From: Clostridium magnum DSM 2767 | GTDB taxonomy: Bacteria; Bacillota; Clostridia; Clostridiales; Clostridiaceae | Length of the DNA stretch: 64,000 bases | Direction: 5' to 3' | NCBI RefSeq assembly: GCF_001623875.1 | Contig: NZ_LWAE01000006.1 | Location: forward strand, 1-64,000 | Position numbers and translations under genes: made by a program | Shown here: positions 18,477 to 27,983 of the stretch, piece after piece | How the letters are laid out: each line of letters starts with the position of its first letter | How positions within the stretch are numbered: position 1 is the stretch's first letter | The notes under the pieces: model-generated | The model's database searches: none | What the model was told of the DNA's origin: nothing | The model's input: only the letters and a program-made list of their open reading frames with translations

Positions 18477-19844
18477 ATGAAAAATCAGCAAAGAGAAACT
18501 TTTTCGTCTGGGTTAGCTGTATTTTTTGCAACATTAGGATCAGCAGTAGGATTGGGTAATATATGGAAGTTTCCTTATATGATCGGAGCTAATGGAGGAG
18601 CAGCATTTTTATTAATTTATTTTTTATGTGTTTTATTTGTTGGATTACCTATAATGGTTAGTGAGTTCTACATTGGAAGAAAGACTAGAAAAAATGTAAT
18701 TGGAGCAATGAAGCAATTAAAACCTAATTCAGCTTGGAAAAGTATAGGAGTATTTGGAATTATAACAGCTTATTTAATAATGTTTTTTTACACCTGTGTA
18801 GCAGGATGGGTTTATTTTTATGTATTTAAAGCAATAAAAGGAGATTTCTCAGGAGTTACTGTTGAGAGCTCAAAAGCAATGTTTGGCGCTGCAGTAGTAG
18901 GTCCTATTTCACCAATAATATGGCAGATTATTGTGTTAACAGTAGTCTCAGCAATACTTATAATGGGAGTTCAGAAAGGCATAGAAAAAGTAACTAAGAC
19001 TCTTATGCCTGTACTATTTTTGCTTATAATAATATGTGATATAAGAGCTTTAATGCTTCCAGGTAGCTCTGAGGGATTAAAGTTCCTATTTAAAGTAGAT
19101 TTTAGTATGTTGACAAAACAATCAATCTTAATGGCTTTAGGATTAGCATTTTTCAAGTTATCATTAGGAATGGGTACTATGGTTACCTATGGAAGTTACT
19201 TTACTAAGGATAACAATCTAATAAATACATCAGTAAAGGTTGCATTATCAGATACTTTAGTCTCAGTTCTTGCAGGTATAGCAATCTTTCCAGCAGTGTT
19301 TGCATTTAATATGAAACCTGGTGCAGGTCCTGGGTTATTATTTATGACAATACCTTTAGTATTTTCTAAAATACCTTTTGGAAACATTTTATTAGTTTTA
19401 TTTTTTATACTAACATCTATAGCGGCTACTACGGCAATGATGTCAATATTAGAAGTTCTAATTGCATATTTTACTGAGGAAAAAGGTCTTTCGAGAAAGA
19501 AAGCTGTCATATTCAATGCAATATTTATAGCAGTAATAGGAGTATTAGCATCTCTTTCAGCAGATAGCAGCAGTATTCTTGGAAATATAAAAATATTCGG
19601 TAAAGGATTCTTCGACTTATTTGATTTCGTATCATCAAATATACTGATGCCAATAGGTGGACTTTTGATAGCAGTGTTTATGGGCTACATGGTTAAAAAA
19701 GATGAAATTAGACATGAACTTTCAAATCATGGTACATTAAATATAGATTGGGCTATAAACTTATATTATTTCATATTGAGATATATAGCACCAGTATTAC
19801 TTATTATAGTATTTTTAAATTCTATAGGTATTCTTAAATTCTAA
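18477..19844 (+). CDS. Sodium-dependent transporter, neurotransmitter:sodium symporter (SNF) family
   Basis: Imports a substrate, usually an amino acid, with sodium. The first membrane segment contains the unwound family signature GSAVGLGNIWKFPYMIGANGG (first residues GSAVGLGNIW), which binds sodium and substrate in LeuT. At 455 residues with about 11 hydrophobic segments it has the length of bacterial members such as MhsT. Further sodium-site-type residues occur in the SIAATTAMMSILE segment of the eighth helix. GAGGAGGAATAATA precedes the ATG. It is a single-gene unit with a structured leader and a bidirectional terminator. The transported substrate cannot be told from sequence. Confidence 0.9.
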   Translation: MKNQQRETFSSGLAVFFATLGSAVGLGNIWKFPYMIGANGGAAFLLIYFLCVLFVGLPIMVSEFYIGRKTRKNVIGAMKQLKPNSAWKSIGVFGIITAYLIMFFYTCVAGWVYFYVFKAIKGDFSGVTVESSKAMFGAAVVGPISPIIWQIIVLTVVSAILIMGVQKGIEKVTKTLMPVLFLLIIICDIRALMLPGSSEGLKFLFKVDFSMLTKQSILMALGLAFFKLSLGMGTMVTYGSYFTKDNNLINTSVKVALSDTLVSVLAGIAIFPAVFAFNMKPGAGPGLLFMTIPLVFSKIPFGNILLVLFFILTSIAATTAMMSILEVLIAYFTEEKGLSRKKAVIFNAIFIAVIGVLASLSADSSSILGNIKIFGKGFFDLFDFVSSNILMPIGGLLIAVFMGYMVKKDEIRHELSNHGTLNIDWAINLYYFILRYIAPVLLIIVFLNSIGILKF

Positions 19845-19867
19845 CGTAACATCTGATTAAATATAAG

Positions 19868-19925
19868 TTAAAAATCACTATCAGACTTATTGAATTGCAA
19901 TAAACTCTGATGGTGATTTTTTCTT
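19868..19925. terminator. Bidirectional terminator between transporter and sirtuin genes
   Basis: AAAATCACTATCAGA...TCTGATGGTGATTTTTT, an imperfect stem placed between two converging genes. Confidence 0.8.
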
Positions 19926-19990
19926 AAGGTATGAGAGATGTATATTAAATCTTTCAGTAAAATTGTTTTTTGGCAACAAATTTTTTCATG

Positions 19991-20716
19991 TTATAATATG
20001 CTTTGCAGAGTAACACCAATGCTATCATGTATAACTATATCCGCTTTGTTATCATAAGGAGTGGATGATTTATTTATTAGAATAAGTTTATTACCCTGAA
20101 AATAATCTATTAATCCTGCTGCAGGATAAACTACTAGAGAAGTACCTCCTACAATAAGTACATCAGCATTTTTTATATAATTAATTGAAGTATTTAGTAT
20201 GTTCATATCTAAGGATTCTTCATAAAGTACTACATCAGGCTTTATAGTTTCGGTACATAGATCACATTTAGGGATTATAGTTTTGCTACTTATTATATAA
20301 TTAAGATCAAAACTTTTCCCACATTTCATACAATAATTTCTATGAATAGATCCATGCAATTCAAGAACATTTTTAGAGCCTGCAAGTTGATGTAATCCAT
20401 CAATATTTTGAGTTATAATAGCTCTTAGTTTACCTTGTTTCTCTAGTTCAGATAAAGCATAATGAGCTGAATTTGGTTTTGCATCTTTGTATATCATTTT
20501 AGTCCTGTAGAAATCAAAAAAGTCTTCGGTATTAGAGGTAAAAAAGCTATGACTTAGCATAACTTCTGGCGGATAGGAAAAGTTATTCTTTGTTTTATAC
20601 AGACCAACTTCAGATCTGAAGTCTGGAATTGAAGATTCTGTAGATATTCCGGCACCACCAAAAAATACAATATTATTACTAGAATTTATAACAGATTTAA
20701 GTTCTTGATAATCCAT
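19991..20716 (-). CDS. NAD-dependent protein deacylase, Sir2 family
   Basis: Removes acetyl or other acyl groups from lysines while consuming NAD+. The NAD-binding GAGIS is at residues 21-25, followed by PDFRSEVGLY. QNIDGLH and the catalytic His121 (ELHGS) follow. Zinc ligands are CMKC (129/132) and CDLC (151/154). At 241 residues it is a normal class III/U bacterial sirtuin. I start at the ATG at 20716, preceded by GAGGAGTGATATT; the more upstream TTG is part of that site. No acetyltransferase or acetyl-CoA synthetase neighbour suggests a particular target. Confidence 0.93.
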   Translation of the reverse strand: MDYQELKSVINSSNNIVFFGGAGISTESSIPDFRSEVGLYKTKNNFSYPPEVMLSHSFFTSNTEDFFDFYRTKMIYKDAKPNSAHYALSELEKQGKLRAIITQNIDGLHQLAGSKNVLELHGSIHRNYCMKCGKSFDLNYIISSKTIIPKCDLCTETIKPDVVLYEESLDMNILNTSINYIKNADVLIVGGTSLVVYPAAGLIDYFQGNKLILINKSSTPYDNKADIVIHDSIGVTLQSIL

Positions 20717-20805
20717 AATATCACTCCTCAACTTTCATTATATCATAATTTTTACATTAAATTAAACGGAAGGAATTTAATGTGATTAATATTGGACAAT
20801 ATCTA

Positions 20806-20834
20806 TTGACAAGGGATTGTAAAGATGATATCAT
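20806..20834 (+). promoter_or_regulatory. Promoter of tRNA-Cys
   Basis: TTGACA (20806-20811), 17-base spacer, TATCAT (20829-20834), 27 bases before the tRNA. Confidence 0.75.
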
Positions 20835-20860
20835 ATAAGAGCGTTAAGGGAACATAGTAT

Positions 20861-20937
<77 letters not shown>

Positions 20938-20945
20938 CAGTGAGA

Positions 20946-20979
20946 AAGTAGTCTATTCAGTGAGTAGACTGCTTTTTTC
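20946..20979 (+). terminator. Terminator after tRNA-Cys
   Basis: AGTAGTCTA-TTCAGTGAG-TAGACTGCTTTTTTC stem-loop just inside the island. The tRNA's original terminator is probably the one at 34419, now 13.5 kb away. Confidence 0.8.
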
Positions 20980-21090
20980 TTTTTATATTCATTTCTAAAT
21001 TAATTCAAACCTTTGATGTGTGTTTTGCGTATAAATCTAATGTAGTTTTCATGATTAAAGTATATTTACAGTGAAATAAGGAGGATTACA

Positions 21091-22116
21091 ATGGGTTGCG
21101 CACAGTCTTACAAACACTTTACAGGAAAATCCAGAAAGCGCATTTTATTTGATGGTGTAGGGGAAGCTTTAGAACCGTTACATCAGGAAAAGGAACAGAA
21201 AGATAGTTTTAATATTGGTGAATTTCTAAAGTTACATGACCAGTTTATGACTGTTAAAAAGCTTGAAGGGCTGTCAAATAAGACAATCTCAGACCATTTA
21301 TTGTTTATGGAATATTATAAAAGATGGCTAATTGATGATGTAAAGGACTATGAGAACAGAAGTGTTGAGAAAGGAATATTTCTGCAATATACTGCTTATT
21401 TGTTTCAGAAAGAGTATAAGCCATGTACAATAAACATCAGACTTAGGACTATTAAGTGCTATTTACGTTGGCTATACACTGAAAAGATTACTACAGATGA
21501 TATTTCCAGCAAAATTAAGTTAGTCAAAGTTCCGAAAGATACAAAAGAACCGTTAACTATATCAGAAGTAAAGAAGATATTTAGAGTGCTTAATTTAAAT
21601 GAATACTCACAGTTTAGGGATTATGTTATTATGCTGGTTATTTTAGATTGTGGTGTCAGAATAAATGAACTTCTAAATGTTAAAATAGAAGATTTCAATA
21701 GTAAAGATAAGACTATTAAAATAGGCAGTGAAACAGCAAAGACAAGAGAGTCCAGAGTTTTACCATTGAGCAGTAAAACAGTAAGATACCTTAAAAAGCT
21801 TATGAAAATTGCTAAAGATAATGATGAAGATTACATTTTCTGTAGTTCATACGGTGATAGGATAATGACGGTTAATGTCATAAAAAACTTTGAGAAATAC
21901 GGAAAGAGAGCTGGAATCACTAATAAGCAGACCACACCTCATCAATACCGAAGAACATTTGCTGTAGAAGCTGTAAAGGCTGGCATTGACATATTTAGTC
22001 TGCAAAAAATGTTAGGACACTCCAGTATATCAACTACAAGAATTTATGTGAACTTGGATAACAGTCATATTATAAAGGCACACAATAAGCTTAATATAAT
22101 AAACAAGTTTTTATAA
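21091..22116 (+). CDS. Tyrosine recombinase / integrase of the island
   Basis: Integrates and excises the element at tRNA-Cys. The N-terminal SAM-like core-binding domain covers about residues 40-135. The catalytic domain from about 155 has Arg190 (DCGVRINELL), His284 and Arg287 (HQYRR), His310 (LGHSS) and Tyr319 (TTRIYVN), so the full catalytic set is present. HQYRR replaces the common HxLRH, a tolerated variation. At 341 residues it has a XerC/D-like or Tn916-related size. AAGGAGG lies 8 bases before the ATG. No excisionase is recognisable beside it. Confidence 0.93.
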   Translation: MGCAQSYKHFTGKSRKRILFDGVGEALEPLHQEKEQKDSFNIGEFLKLHDQFMTVKKLEGLSNKTISDHLLFMEYYKRWLIDDVKDYENRSVEKGIFLQYTAYLFQKEYKPCTINIRLRTIKCYLRWLYTEKITTDDISSKIKLVKVPKDTKEPLTISEVKKIFRVLNLNEYSQFRDYVIMLVILDCGVRINELLNVKIEDFNSKDKTIKIGSETAKTRESRVLPLSSKTVRYLKKLMKIAKDNDEDYIFCSSYGDRIMTVNVIKNFEKYGKRAGITNKQTTPHQYRRTFAVEAVKAGIDIFSLQKMLGHSSISTTRIYVNLDNSHIIKAHNKLNIINKFL

Positions 22117-22140
22117 AGAAAAGATTAAGCAGTATAGGAG

Positions 22141-22362
22141 TTGATTATCATAGATCATCTTGTGGAACAATTTTACATTTACATTGATGAAGCATTTGCA
22201 GATTTTTACAAGGAATGGAGTTCTGGCAATTTTAGAAAATATTCAGAGTGTCATAGTTATCACGAGCTGAGGACGCTGTTAGACAGTGTAAATCCGTTAA
22301 GGAAGTATATGGGATGGAAAGCTCTTAGCATAAAAGAAATGATTGAGTACAGAGAAAGTTAA
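22141..22362 (+). CDS. Hypothetical protein, 73 residues
   Basis: Starts at TTG with TAGGAG immediately before, 25 bases after the integrase stop, and is probably cotranscribed with it. It is soluble, rich in aromatic and acidic residues (YIDEAFADFYKEW), with no recognisable domain. The position right after an integrase is where excisionases or directionality factors often lie, but the sequence does not show a clear DNA-binding motif. Confidence 0.5.
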   Translation: MIIIDHLVEQFYIYIDEAFADFYKEWSSGNFRKYSECHSYHELRTLLDSVNPLRKYMGWKALSIKEMIEYRES

Positions 22363-22993
22363 AAAGCCATCTATTCGCAGTAGATGACTTTGTTAGAAAG
22401 ATATTCGACATACAACTAAATATCGTTAAACATTCAGTCTTACAATGCTTATTCTAACAAAAAAAGTAAGTTATTGCAAGGTGTGTTTCTTATACTCTTT
22501 TTTAGACAGTATAGGTCAGTTATCTATGCACTGGAATAACTATAAAAAGTCCAGAGGTTAGCTGTGCCAATGCACAAAAACAGCTACTATTCAATCAAAC
22601 TGTATACCCTTCTTTACAGTGAATAGTGCAAAAGTGAGGACTACTATAAGGTCTGGAATGGTTACTTGGCAGTATAGATACTGGGTAGGCAATAGTGAGT
22701 GTAGGACAAGTATTACACGTTTTAGCTATTTGTTGCGTAACAGCAGTAAACAAGAGGGGTATTAAGCGAGGTCGCAAGCTTTAGACCGATTTTACAGTTA
22801 TCTCCGATAGGGGACAGGTTAGAAGATAGTTTACTCTACTTTTTTATTGCAGTTATATATTTTTTAGCTGTAATAAAAAGGTAGAAAAACTATTTTCGCT
22901 CAGAACACAGACATTACCCGATTTTACAGGACTATAAGCAAAAGTCAAGCGTAAATACATAGAGAAATTACAGAGAGAAAGAAGGATTTAAAC
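22363..22993. other. Gene-free region between integrase and resolvase genes
   Basis: About 630 bases without a supported gene. It contains a hairpin right after the preceding stop (AAGCCATCTA-TTCGCAG-TAGATGACTT) and an inverted repeat CTACTTTTTTATTGCAG...CTGTAATAAAAAGGTAG at about 22837-22886. Sequence composition is slightly less AT-rich than neighbours. It could hold recombination sites for the serine recombinase. Confidence 0.5.
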
Positions 22994-23566
22994 ATGTTGA
23001 GAGGATATGCAAGGGTGAGTACAGTAGAACAGAACTTAGACCGTCAGATAATAGCACTACAGGAAGCTGGCTGTGAGAAGATATATCAAGAGAAGATTAC
23101 AGGTACAACAAAAGATAGAACAGAATTGCAGAGATTATTGGCAGAATTAGAAGAAGGGGATACGGTGATAGTAAAGGAGTTAACAAGGGTATCGAGGTCT
23201 ACGTTGGATATGCTGGATTTAGTACAGCAGATTACTGAGAAAGGCTGTTTTATAAGGTCATTAAGTGAAAGCTGGTTAGATACTGGAAGTCCTACTGGGG
23301 AATTAATGTTAACTCTTATGGCTGGTATTGCACAGTTTGAGAGGAGATTACTATTACAAAGATGTGCAGAAGGCAGAGCAGTGGCAGTTGCCAAAGGAAC
23401 AAAGATGGGTAGACCAAGAACAGGAGGTAAGCAGTTAGACTTTGCAATAGAGTTGTACAAGAATAAATCAATGAGTATTAGAAAGATATGTGAATCAACT
23501 GGCATTGCCAAAGCCACACTCTGTCGAAGGTTAAAAGAGTTAGGACTGACAACGCAGAGTGCTTAA
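22994..23566 (+). CDS. Serine recombinase / resolvase-invertase
   Basis: Small serine recombinase of the resolvase/DNA-invertase type. The catalytic domain has the nucleophile Ser9 in GYARVST, with conserved YQEKITGTTKDR, VKELTRVSRS and MAGIAQFERRLLLQR. The C-terminal helix-turn-helix (about 140-185) ends MSIRKICESTGIAKATLCRRL. It is full length at 190 residues. A purine-rich AGAGAAAGAAGG precedes the ATG. The partner site, an invertible segment or dimer-resolution site, is not visible. It is the second recombinase in the island. Confidence 0.92.
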   Translation: MLRGYARVSTVEQNLDRQIIALQEAGCEKIYQEKITGTTKDRTELQRLLAELEEGDTVIVKELTRVSRSTLDMLDLVQQITEKGCFIRSLSESWLDTGSPTGELMLTLMAGIAQFERRLLLQRCAEGRAVAVAKGTKMGRPRTGGKQLDFAIELYKNKSMSIRKICESTGIAKATLCRRLKELGLTTQSA

Positions 23567-23942
23567 AATGAGGTGAAGGTTTTTATAATAGTTTTAGTTT
23601 AACAGAAAGGCACTTCCATGATAGAGGTGTCTTACTGTTATATTTAAGAGTTGTGTTCAACAGTATAGTTTGATTAAAAATTATTACTGAATAGTAACGA
23701 ATGACGATATATCTTAAAATTGAAATGCAATCTGCAATATTATTAATTTTTTCTTTTAAAATATAATTCTTAAAACATTAAAGAGCTTATTTATATAAAA
23801 TACTTAAAGATAATTGATCTTAATATGATGTATTTATCAAATTTAAATATTGTTTTATCGAATTACGATAAATTACTATTGTATTTCATTGTAAAAAGAG
23901 TTATTATATTCATATAAATTCAAAAAATTGGAGGTATTAACT

Positions 23943-24428
23943 GTGATTAATAAATTGGAACAAACTAAATCTTCATTAAAGACATTTTTAAATATTATTT
24001 ATTATGCTGGCTTAGTTGGACTTATATTTTCTATATGTACTTATTTTGCGTTTCCAAGTTTTATCTCTGTTAAACCATCAGCATTGATGTTAGTTTTTTC
24101 AGTAGGTGCATATTGCTGTGTTCTTGCAATAGTTCATCAACTAATTAAGATAAACGATACAGTGATTTGTAAAACTCCTTTTATAATAGGGAATGTAAAA
24201 AGAATGAAGAAAATAGCAGCTTATTTATTTATAATCTCAGCATATGTTTTTATTAAAGATTGGTTAAGATTTAAAGCACACATTTTTTCTTATACTTTCG
24301 ATAGTAGTGGTTTAAATACTGATGCTGAATGCTTAATTTTTGTTCTACTTGGACTATTTGTATTAATTGTTGCAAAGATATTTAAGACTTCAATAGAAAT
24401 AAAAAATGAGAATGATTTGACTATATAA
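23943..24428 (+). CDS. DUF2975 family membrane protein
   Basis: Four-helix membrane protein of 161 residues matching DUF2975 (YoaS-like). The family end is present: GLNTDAECLIFVLLGLFVL and the tail ending ENDLTI. GTG start at 23943 with GGAGG 8 bases before. A YozG-like Xre regulator follows at once, the usual pairing for this family, but here that gene is frameshifted. The function of these pairs is not established. Confidence 0.82.
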   Translation: MINKLEQTKSSLKTFLNIIYYAGLVGLIFSICTYFAFPSFISVKPSALMLVFSVGAYCCVLAIVHQLIKINDTVICKTPFIIGNVKRMKKIAAYLFIISAYVFIKDWLRFKAHIFSYTFDSSGLNTDAECLIFVLLGLFVLIVAKIFKTSIEIKNENDLTI

Positions 24429-24447
24429 CGCAATAACGGAGGATATA

Positions 24448-24643
24448 GTGGCAATTGTAGTAAACTTAGATGTTATGATGGCAAAACGAAAAATGTCACT
24501 TTCACAATTAGCTAAAAAGGTTAGAGTTACAAACGCCAATTTGTCTATATTAAAAAATAATAAGGCTAAGGTGATAAGGTTTTCTACTTTTAGAAGCGAT
24601 TTGTCGTGAACTGCAATGTCAATCTGCAGACTTACTTGACTAA
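24448..24643 (+). pseudogene. YozG-like Xre-family regulator, frameshifted
   Basis: GTG start at 24448 after GGAGG, 19 bases after the DUF2975 stop. The frame reads VNLDVMMAKRKMSLSQLAKK and NANLSILKNNKAKVIRFST, the helix-turn-helix of YozG-type repressors, then hits a stop at 24607. Moving one base after the T4 run at 24588-24591 restores the family C-terminus LEAICRELQCQSADLLD up to TAA at 24643. One extra T is therefore the simplest explanation. The truncated form keeps the first part of the DNA-binding domain but loses its end. Confidence 0.82.
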
Positions 24644-25450
24644 AAGGAGAAATGAATATATAAGTTATAATGATATATTCTTATTTAATTGCAACCAAAA
24701 GAAGAACAAGTTCTGTTAAAATATCGAAGTATCCTATTTTTAATTTTGTGATGGTTTTCCAGTTATGATAGATAGACTTTGTCCTTAATATTGTTGAATA
24801 AAAGTGAGATATTAAAAAGTGAAAGTTACGAAACAATACTGAAATAATACCCGAAGTTTAAAAAGATAGCAGAAAATTTTTATAGAGGTTTTTGCAGGTA
24901 GAACACAGGTGCTTCCAGTGGTAGCCTTCACGGTGTACCCCTATATATTATAATTAGTATACAAGAGTCGGAATCAGTATGTATACTGTAGATACATCCG
25001 ATTCTGGTAGTTATGGGGGCATTCCACCGTTGGTACCATTAGTTACATATATTTAGTGTAAATGGCAAAGGTTAAAGTGGAAGAGTGTTTTACAGTAATT
25101 TACATATACAAAAGTGAATATATACAGTACAGATAAGATTAGTATGATTATTACTTTGACTACCGTGGTTACAAATATTAACAGGAGGTCAGTTCAGTAA
25201 GTTTATTAGCAGTTAAATACAGTATATTACACAGATACTTTTGAGGACAACAATTGAGAACAGTTAAACCCTTTGTTATTAGTAGGAAAAAATCGTACTC
25301 AATATTGTTAATTTATGAGAACAATCATAAAAGCAAAGATAATAAGTTGTTAGTTGACCATATATGGAAGTAGATACTGATTATACACCAGCAAGTCAGT
25401 TTTGTGATTGTTGGATAACAGTGGTAAATGATATAGTTTAGGGTGTTAAA
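24644..25450. other. Gene-poor region of the island
   Basis: No supported gene in about 800 bases. A GC-richer patch near 24890-25030 has the imperfect inverted pair GAGTCGGAATC...CATCCGATTCTG around GTATACTGTAGATAC. An isolated AACAGGAGGTCAG near 25180 is not followed by an open frame. Confidence 0.5.
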
Positions 25451-25564
25451 GTGCCATGGTGTAGTGATGGAGAGTTTTGGAAATGGATCTTACTGGGTGT
25501 TCTTCTTATACTTTTAGGCAATACTTTTACAGCTATAATAAGTCTACTAACGTATCATAGATAA
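25451..25564 (+). CDS. Possible 37-residue membrane peptide
   Basis: A short frame from GTG reads a short hydrophilic start, then one hydrophobic helix (ILLGVLLILLGNTFTAIISL) ending YHR. The only binding-site candidate is AGGG 10 bases before. The single membrane helix fits the many small membrane proteins of the island, but this could be chance. Confidence 0.3.
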   Translation: MPWCSDGEFWKWILLGVLLILLGNTFTAIISLLTYHR

Positions 25565-25889
25565 AAAACAGGAGATATTGCTGCATAGGAAAAGAAGCAA
25601 AAGCGTTGGCCTTAACTTGATTGATATATTAACTTATACATCCTAAAATATTTTAAATTATTTTCTAAAATTATGTTACAAACTACTCTAAAAATTCGTA
25701 TATATAGTGTTAAGGTAATCAGTAACTCTCTCTTTAAAATAAAACTGCCACAACTATAAGTGCTTCCACAAAGATAATAACAGTAGTAATAATAATAGTA
25801 ACGAATAATATAGAAGAACTAACTTTGAAATTGGTGCGAGATATTAGAGAGTAATTCAGTGGCTTATCTTTTATAGTATTTTGTAACAG

Positions 25890-26594
25890 CTAAGTTAAAG
25901 GAATAACACTCTGTAACTTATTTGAGAGAGCTTTGACATATCTGCTTAATTTCATTCTGTCGTCTTTATTCGTCCAGTTCAAAATAGTTGGAATATCCTT
26001 TTTACATATCTGTCCAGTAGCAAGTCCTACAAGAACGTTCATATCTTCTGGAGATATTCCAGATAAATTCTGTAAATCCATTAAGAGCTCACTATCAGCA
26101 TATTCGTTTTTAATATCTGGTACCTGTTCTAATCTACGTTTAGACACGAAGTTCCTATCATATTTTCTCTTGTTGGCATTGTAATGTTTCCTTTTATCCT
26201 TGGCTAAACACTCTAACTGCTTGTACAAATTATTCATAAAGCTAATATTACTGTTGTAGGCTTTATTTGCAATGCCATCTAGCATATTAAATAAATGTAA
26301 CTGGAAGTCAGAGAATAATTCACACCAATCAATGTTATATCTATTTCCCAGAACTTTAGCCCATTTTTTAACTATTCCATTATCTTTTAATAGAAATTCA
26401 TATATAGGTTCATACACTCCTACTCTGAATAATTCTTCTACTTTAATTTCTAATTCTGTGTCCCATCTGGAAACATATTTACGACCTCTGACAGTGTCCT
26501 CAAAACATTCAAAGGAATTAGCTGGGGTTTCTTCTAAGTGTCTATTTACTATTCCATTACTTCTATTATTAGCTTTTATAAACAAACTTCTCAT
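25890..26594 (-). CDS. Hypothetical protein, possible sigma-70-like regulator
   Basis: 234 residues, soluble and basic. Residues about 90-150 (YNIDWCELFSDFQLHLFNML, then ISFMNNLYKQLECLAKDKRK) resemble sigma-70 region 2. The last 60 residues could be a region-4-type helical DNA-binding part (SGISPEDMNVLVGLATG). This is a weak resemblance from pattern alone. The ATG has an in-frame stop two codons before it and no nearby binding site; AAGGAG lies about 37 bases upstream, separated by the hairpin GACTGT-TAAAAG-ACAGTC, which could bring it close. Its position within the regulator-rich half of the island fits a control role. Confidence 0.5.
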   Translation of the reverse strand: MRSLFIKANNRSNGIVNRHLEETPANSFECFEDTVRGRKYVSRWDTELEIKVEELFRVGVYEPIYEFLLKDNGIVKKWAKVLGNRYNIDWCELFSDFQLHLFNMLDGIANKAYNSNISFMNNLYKQLECLAKDKRKHYNANKRKYDRNFVSKRRLEQVPDIKNEYADSELLMDLQNLSGISPEDMNVLVGLATGQICKKDIPTILNWTNKDDRMKLSRYVKALSNKLQSVIPLT

Positions 26595-26741
26595 ACCGTA
26601 TCACTTGGGGACTGTCTTTTAACAGTCTTTCTCCTTTCTTGTAACTTCATTAGACTTTCTTAGTTTGTTGTAATCTACTTTAAATTTTTCTGTATTCCTA
26701 AAGAAGAAGCCACAGAAATTAATCTGTGACTTATTCTGTTC

Positions 26742-27278
26742 TTATGACTTTTTAGCTTGAGATTTAGCCTTATTTTGCTTTAATATTTGTTTTTGAATGT
26801 TTAACTCGTCTTTTAAAGACTGTATTTGATGGTTTGTTTTTTCTACTTGGATTTTATTATAAACATCTTCAGGCATAGTATAATAAAGTGCTTTAATACA
26901 ATACTTATATTTATTCAACTCTGTTTTTTTATCTTTAATTTCTCTGCTTAGTAAAGCTATCTTTTCAGCATATAACAATAGAGTATCCTGACATAAATTT
27001 TCATGTTCTGCCAAGTAGGTAATGGCAGTTTTTAGTTTCTTTTCTGCTGACCTTAAAACTTTTTTTGTTGGATTGAAAAGTTGCTCATAAATTTGCTGAA
27101 CAACAAGATAGTTAATATCATGTGGTAACTTTTTAGGAAATATATCTTTAATGTATACAAAGTCCATAAGTTCATAATAATTTTCTTCATAATCATACTC
27201 GTGAACCATAACACACATAAGTTTGTCTTTATTTTCTGGTAGTACTATTCTTTCTAGTTTCATTCCATACATATTCAT
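26742..27278 (-). CDS. Hypothetical coiled-coil protein
   Basis: 178 residues starting at 27278, chosen because TTAGGAGGATTTAAA lies just before that ATG; an in-frame ATG at 27404 would start inside a terminator hairpin. The N-terminal 60 residues form a mixed domain (CVMVHEYDYEENYYELMDFV). The rest is lysine/glutamate-rich heptad-like coiled coil ending KSQAKKS. No family recognised. It is upstream of the sigma-like gene on the same strand and may be cotranscribed with it (147-base gap). Confidence 0.6.
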   Translation of the reverse strand: MNMYGMKLERIVLPENKDKLMCVMVHEYDYEENYYELMDFVYIKDIFPKKLPHDINYLVVQQIYEQLFNPTKKVLRSAEKKLKTAITYLAEHENLCQDTLLLYAEKIALLSREIKDKKTELNKYKYCIKALYYTMPEDVYNKIQVEKTNHQIQSLKDELNIQKQILKQNKAKSQAKKS

Positions 27279-27365
27279 TTTAAATCCTCCTAAGTTTTTG
27301 CCCTTCGGCTTAATTTTGTTTCCATAAGTCATGTAGGAGTGACATCTATTCTGTGACATAAAAGA

Positions 27366-27397
27366 TAAAAAAATAGGGAGGTAATTTATTCCTCCCT
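27366..27397 (-). terminator. Terminator after the 41-residue gene
   Basis: On the minus strand CAGGGAGG-AATAAATTA-CCTCCCTATTTTTTTATC. It separates the small acidic gene from the coiled-coil gene. Confidence 0.8.
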
Positions 27398-27404
27398 GTT
27401 TCAT

Positions 27405-27530
27405 CTATTTATTAGCCATCAACAAGCTATTTTCATCTTTTGCTTCAAGTATATCTAACTTTAAAGTCTGTTCCTCATTTATATCTGCTACCTTAACTTC
27501 ATCATCTACTTTTTCAGCTTCAATAGCCAT
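27405..27530 (-). CDS. Small acidic protein, 41 residues
   Basis: ATG at 27530 with TGAGGT 7-8 bases before. The product is rich in Asp/Glu (AEKVDDEVKVADINEEQTL), without cysteine or membrane segment. The stop is followed directly by a terminator, which supports a real short gene. Acidic mini-proteins in mobile elements can be DNA mimics or antitoxins, but nothing here proves that. Confidence 0.5.
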   Translation of the reverse strand: MAIEAEKVDDEVKVADINEEQTLKLDILEAKDENSLLMANK

Positions 27531-27734
27531 TATTCATACCTCATAGTAGCAGTATTACAGTGATTGAGGGGGTGCACAGGAAAGTGTCTTTGACTACAGC
27601 ATGAGTACTGCTACAAAAATTCTTACTGCTGCTCTTTGTTTTTGGGTAATATTTTGTTTTATGGGATTATGTGGTATAATCTACTCACAAGTTGTGACGG
27701 AACTACAAATTTATGCGAGGAAAGGATAATAGAT

Positions 27735-27983
27735 ATGACAAAAGATGAGTTTATTAATACGTGTATTAAAGTAGGATATTGCAATAGAAGGGCAGCCATT
27801 ATGTATTCCGAAAGAGAAGAAAAAGAAGATTTTACACAAGATGATTTTATTGAGGTATATAGGATTGTTGAGAGAGCTTTTGATGTTTCAATAGATACAG
27901 GTAAGTATAAAAAAATTGATGGATTTAAAACAACTAAAAGATACAAACAAACCGAAAAAATGGGTTCAGATAAAAACGAGTAA
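27735..27983 (+). CDS. Hypothetical protein, 82 residues
   Basis: ATG at 27735, preceded by GAGGAAAGGATAATAGAT. Charged and mostly helical (KEDFTQDDFIEVYRIVERAF) with a basic C-terminus (TTKRYKQTEKMGSDKNE). CNRRAAIMYSE near the start suggests a short helix-turn-helix-like start, but I do not recognise a family. It is divergent from the 41-residue gene. Confidence 0.5.
   Translation: MTKDEFINTCIKVGYCNRRAAIMYSEREEKEDFTQDDFIEVYRIVERAFDVSIDTGKYKKIDGFKTTKRYKQTEKMGSDKNE

Noticed and set aside
22595..22777. 60-residue frame on the minus strand between integrase and resolvase
   Set aside because: No binding site, odd composition (Cys/His/Pro-rich) and no family; probably chance in a GC-richer patch.
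23086..23517. 143-residue frame opposite the resolvase gene
   Set aside because: Shadow of a well-supported gene on the other strand.
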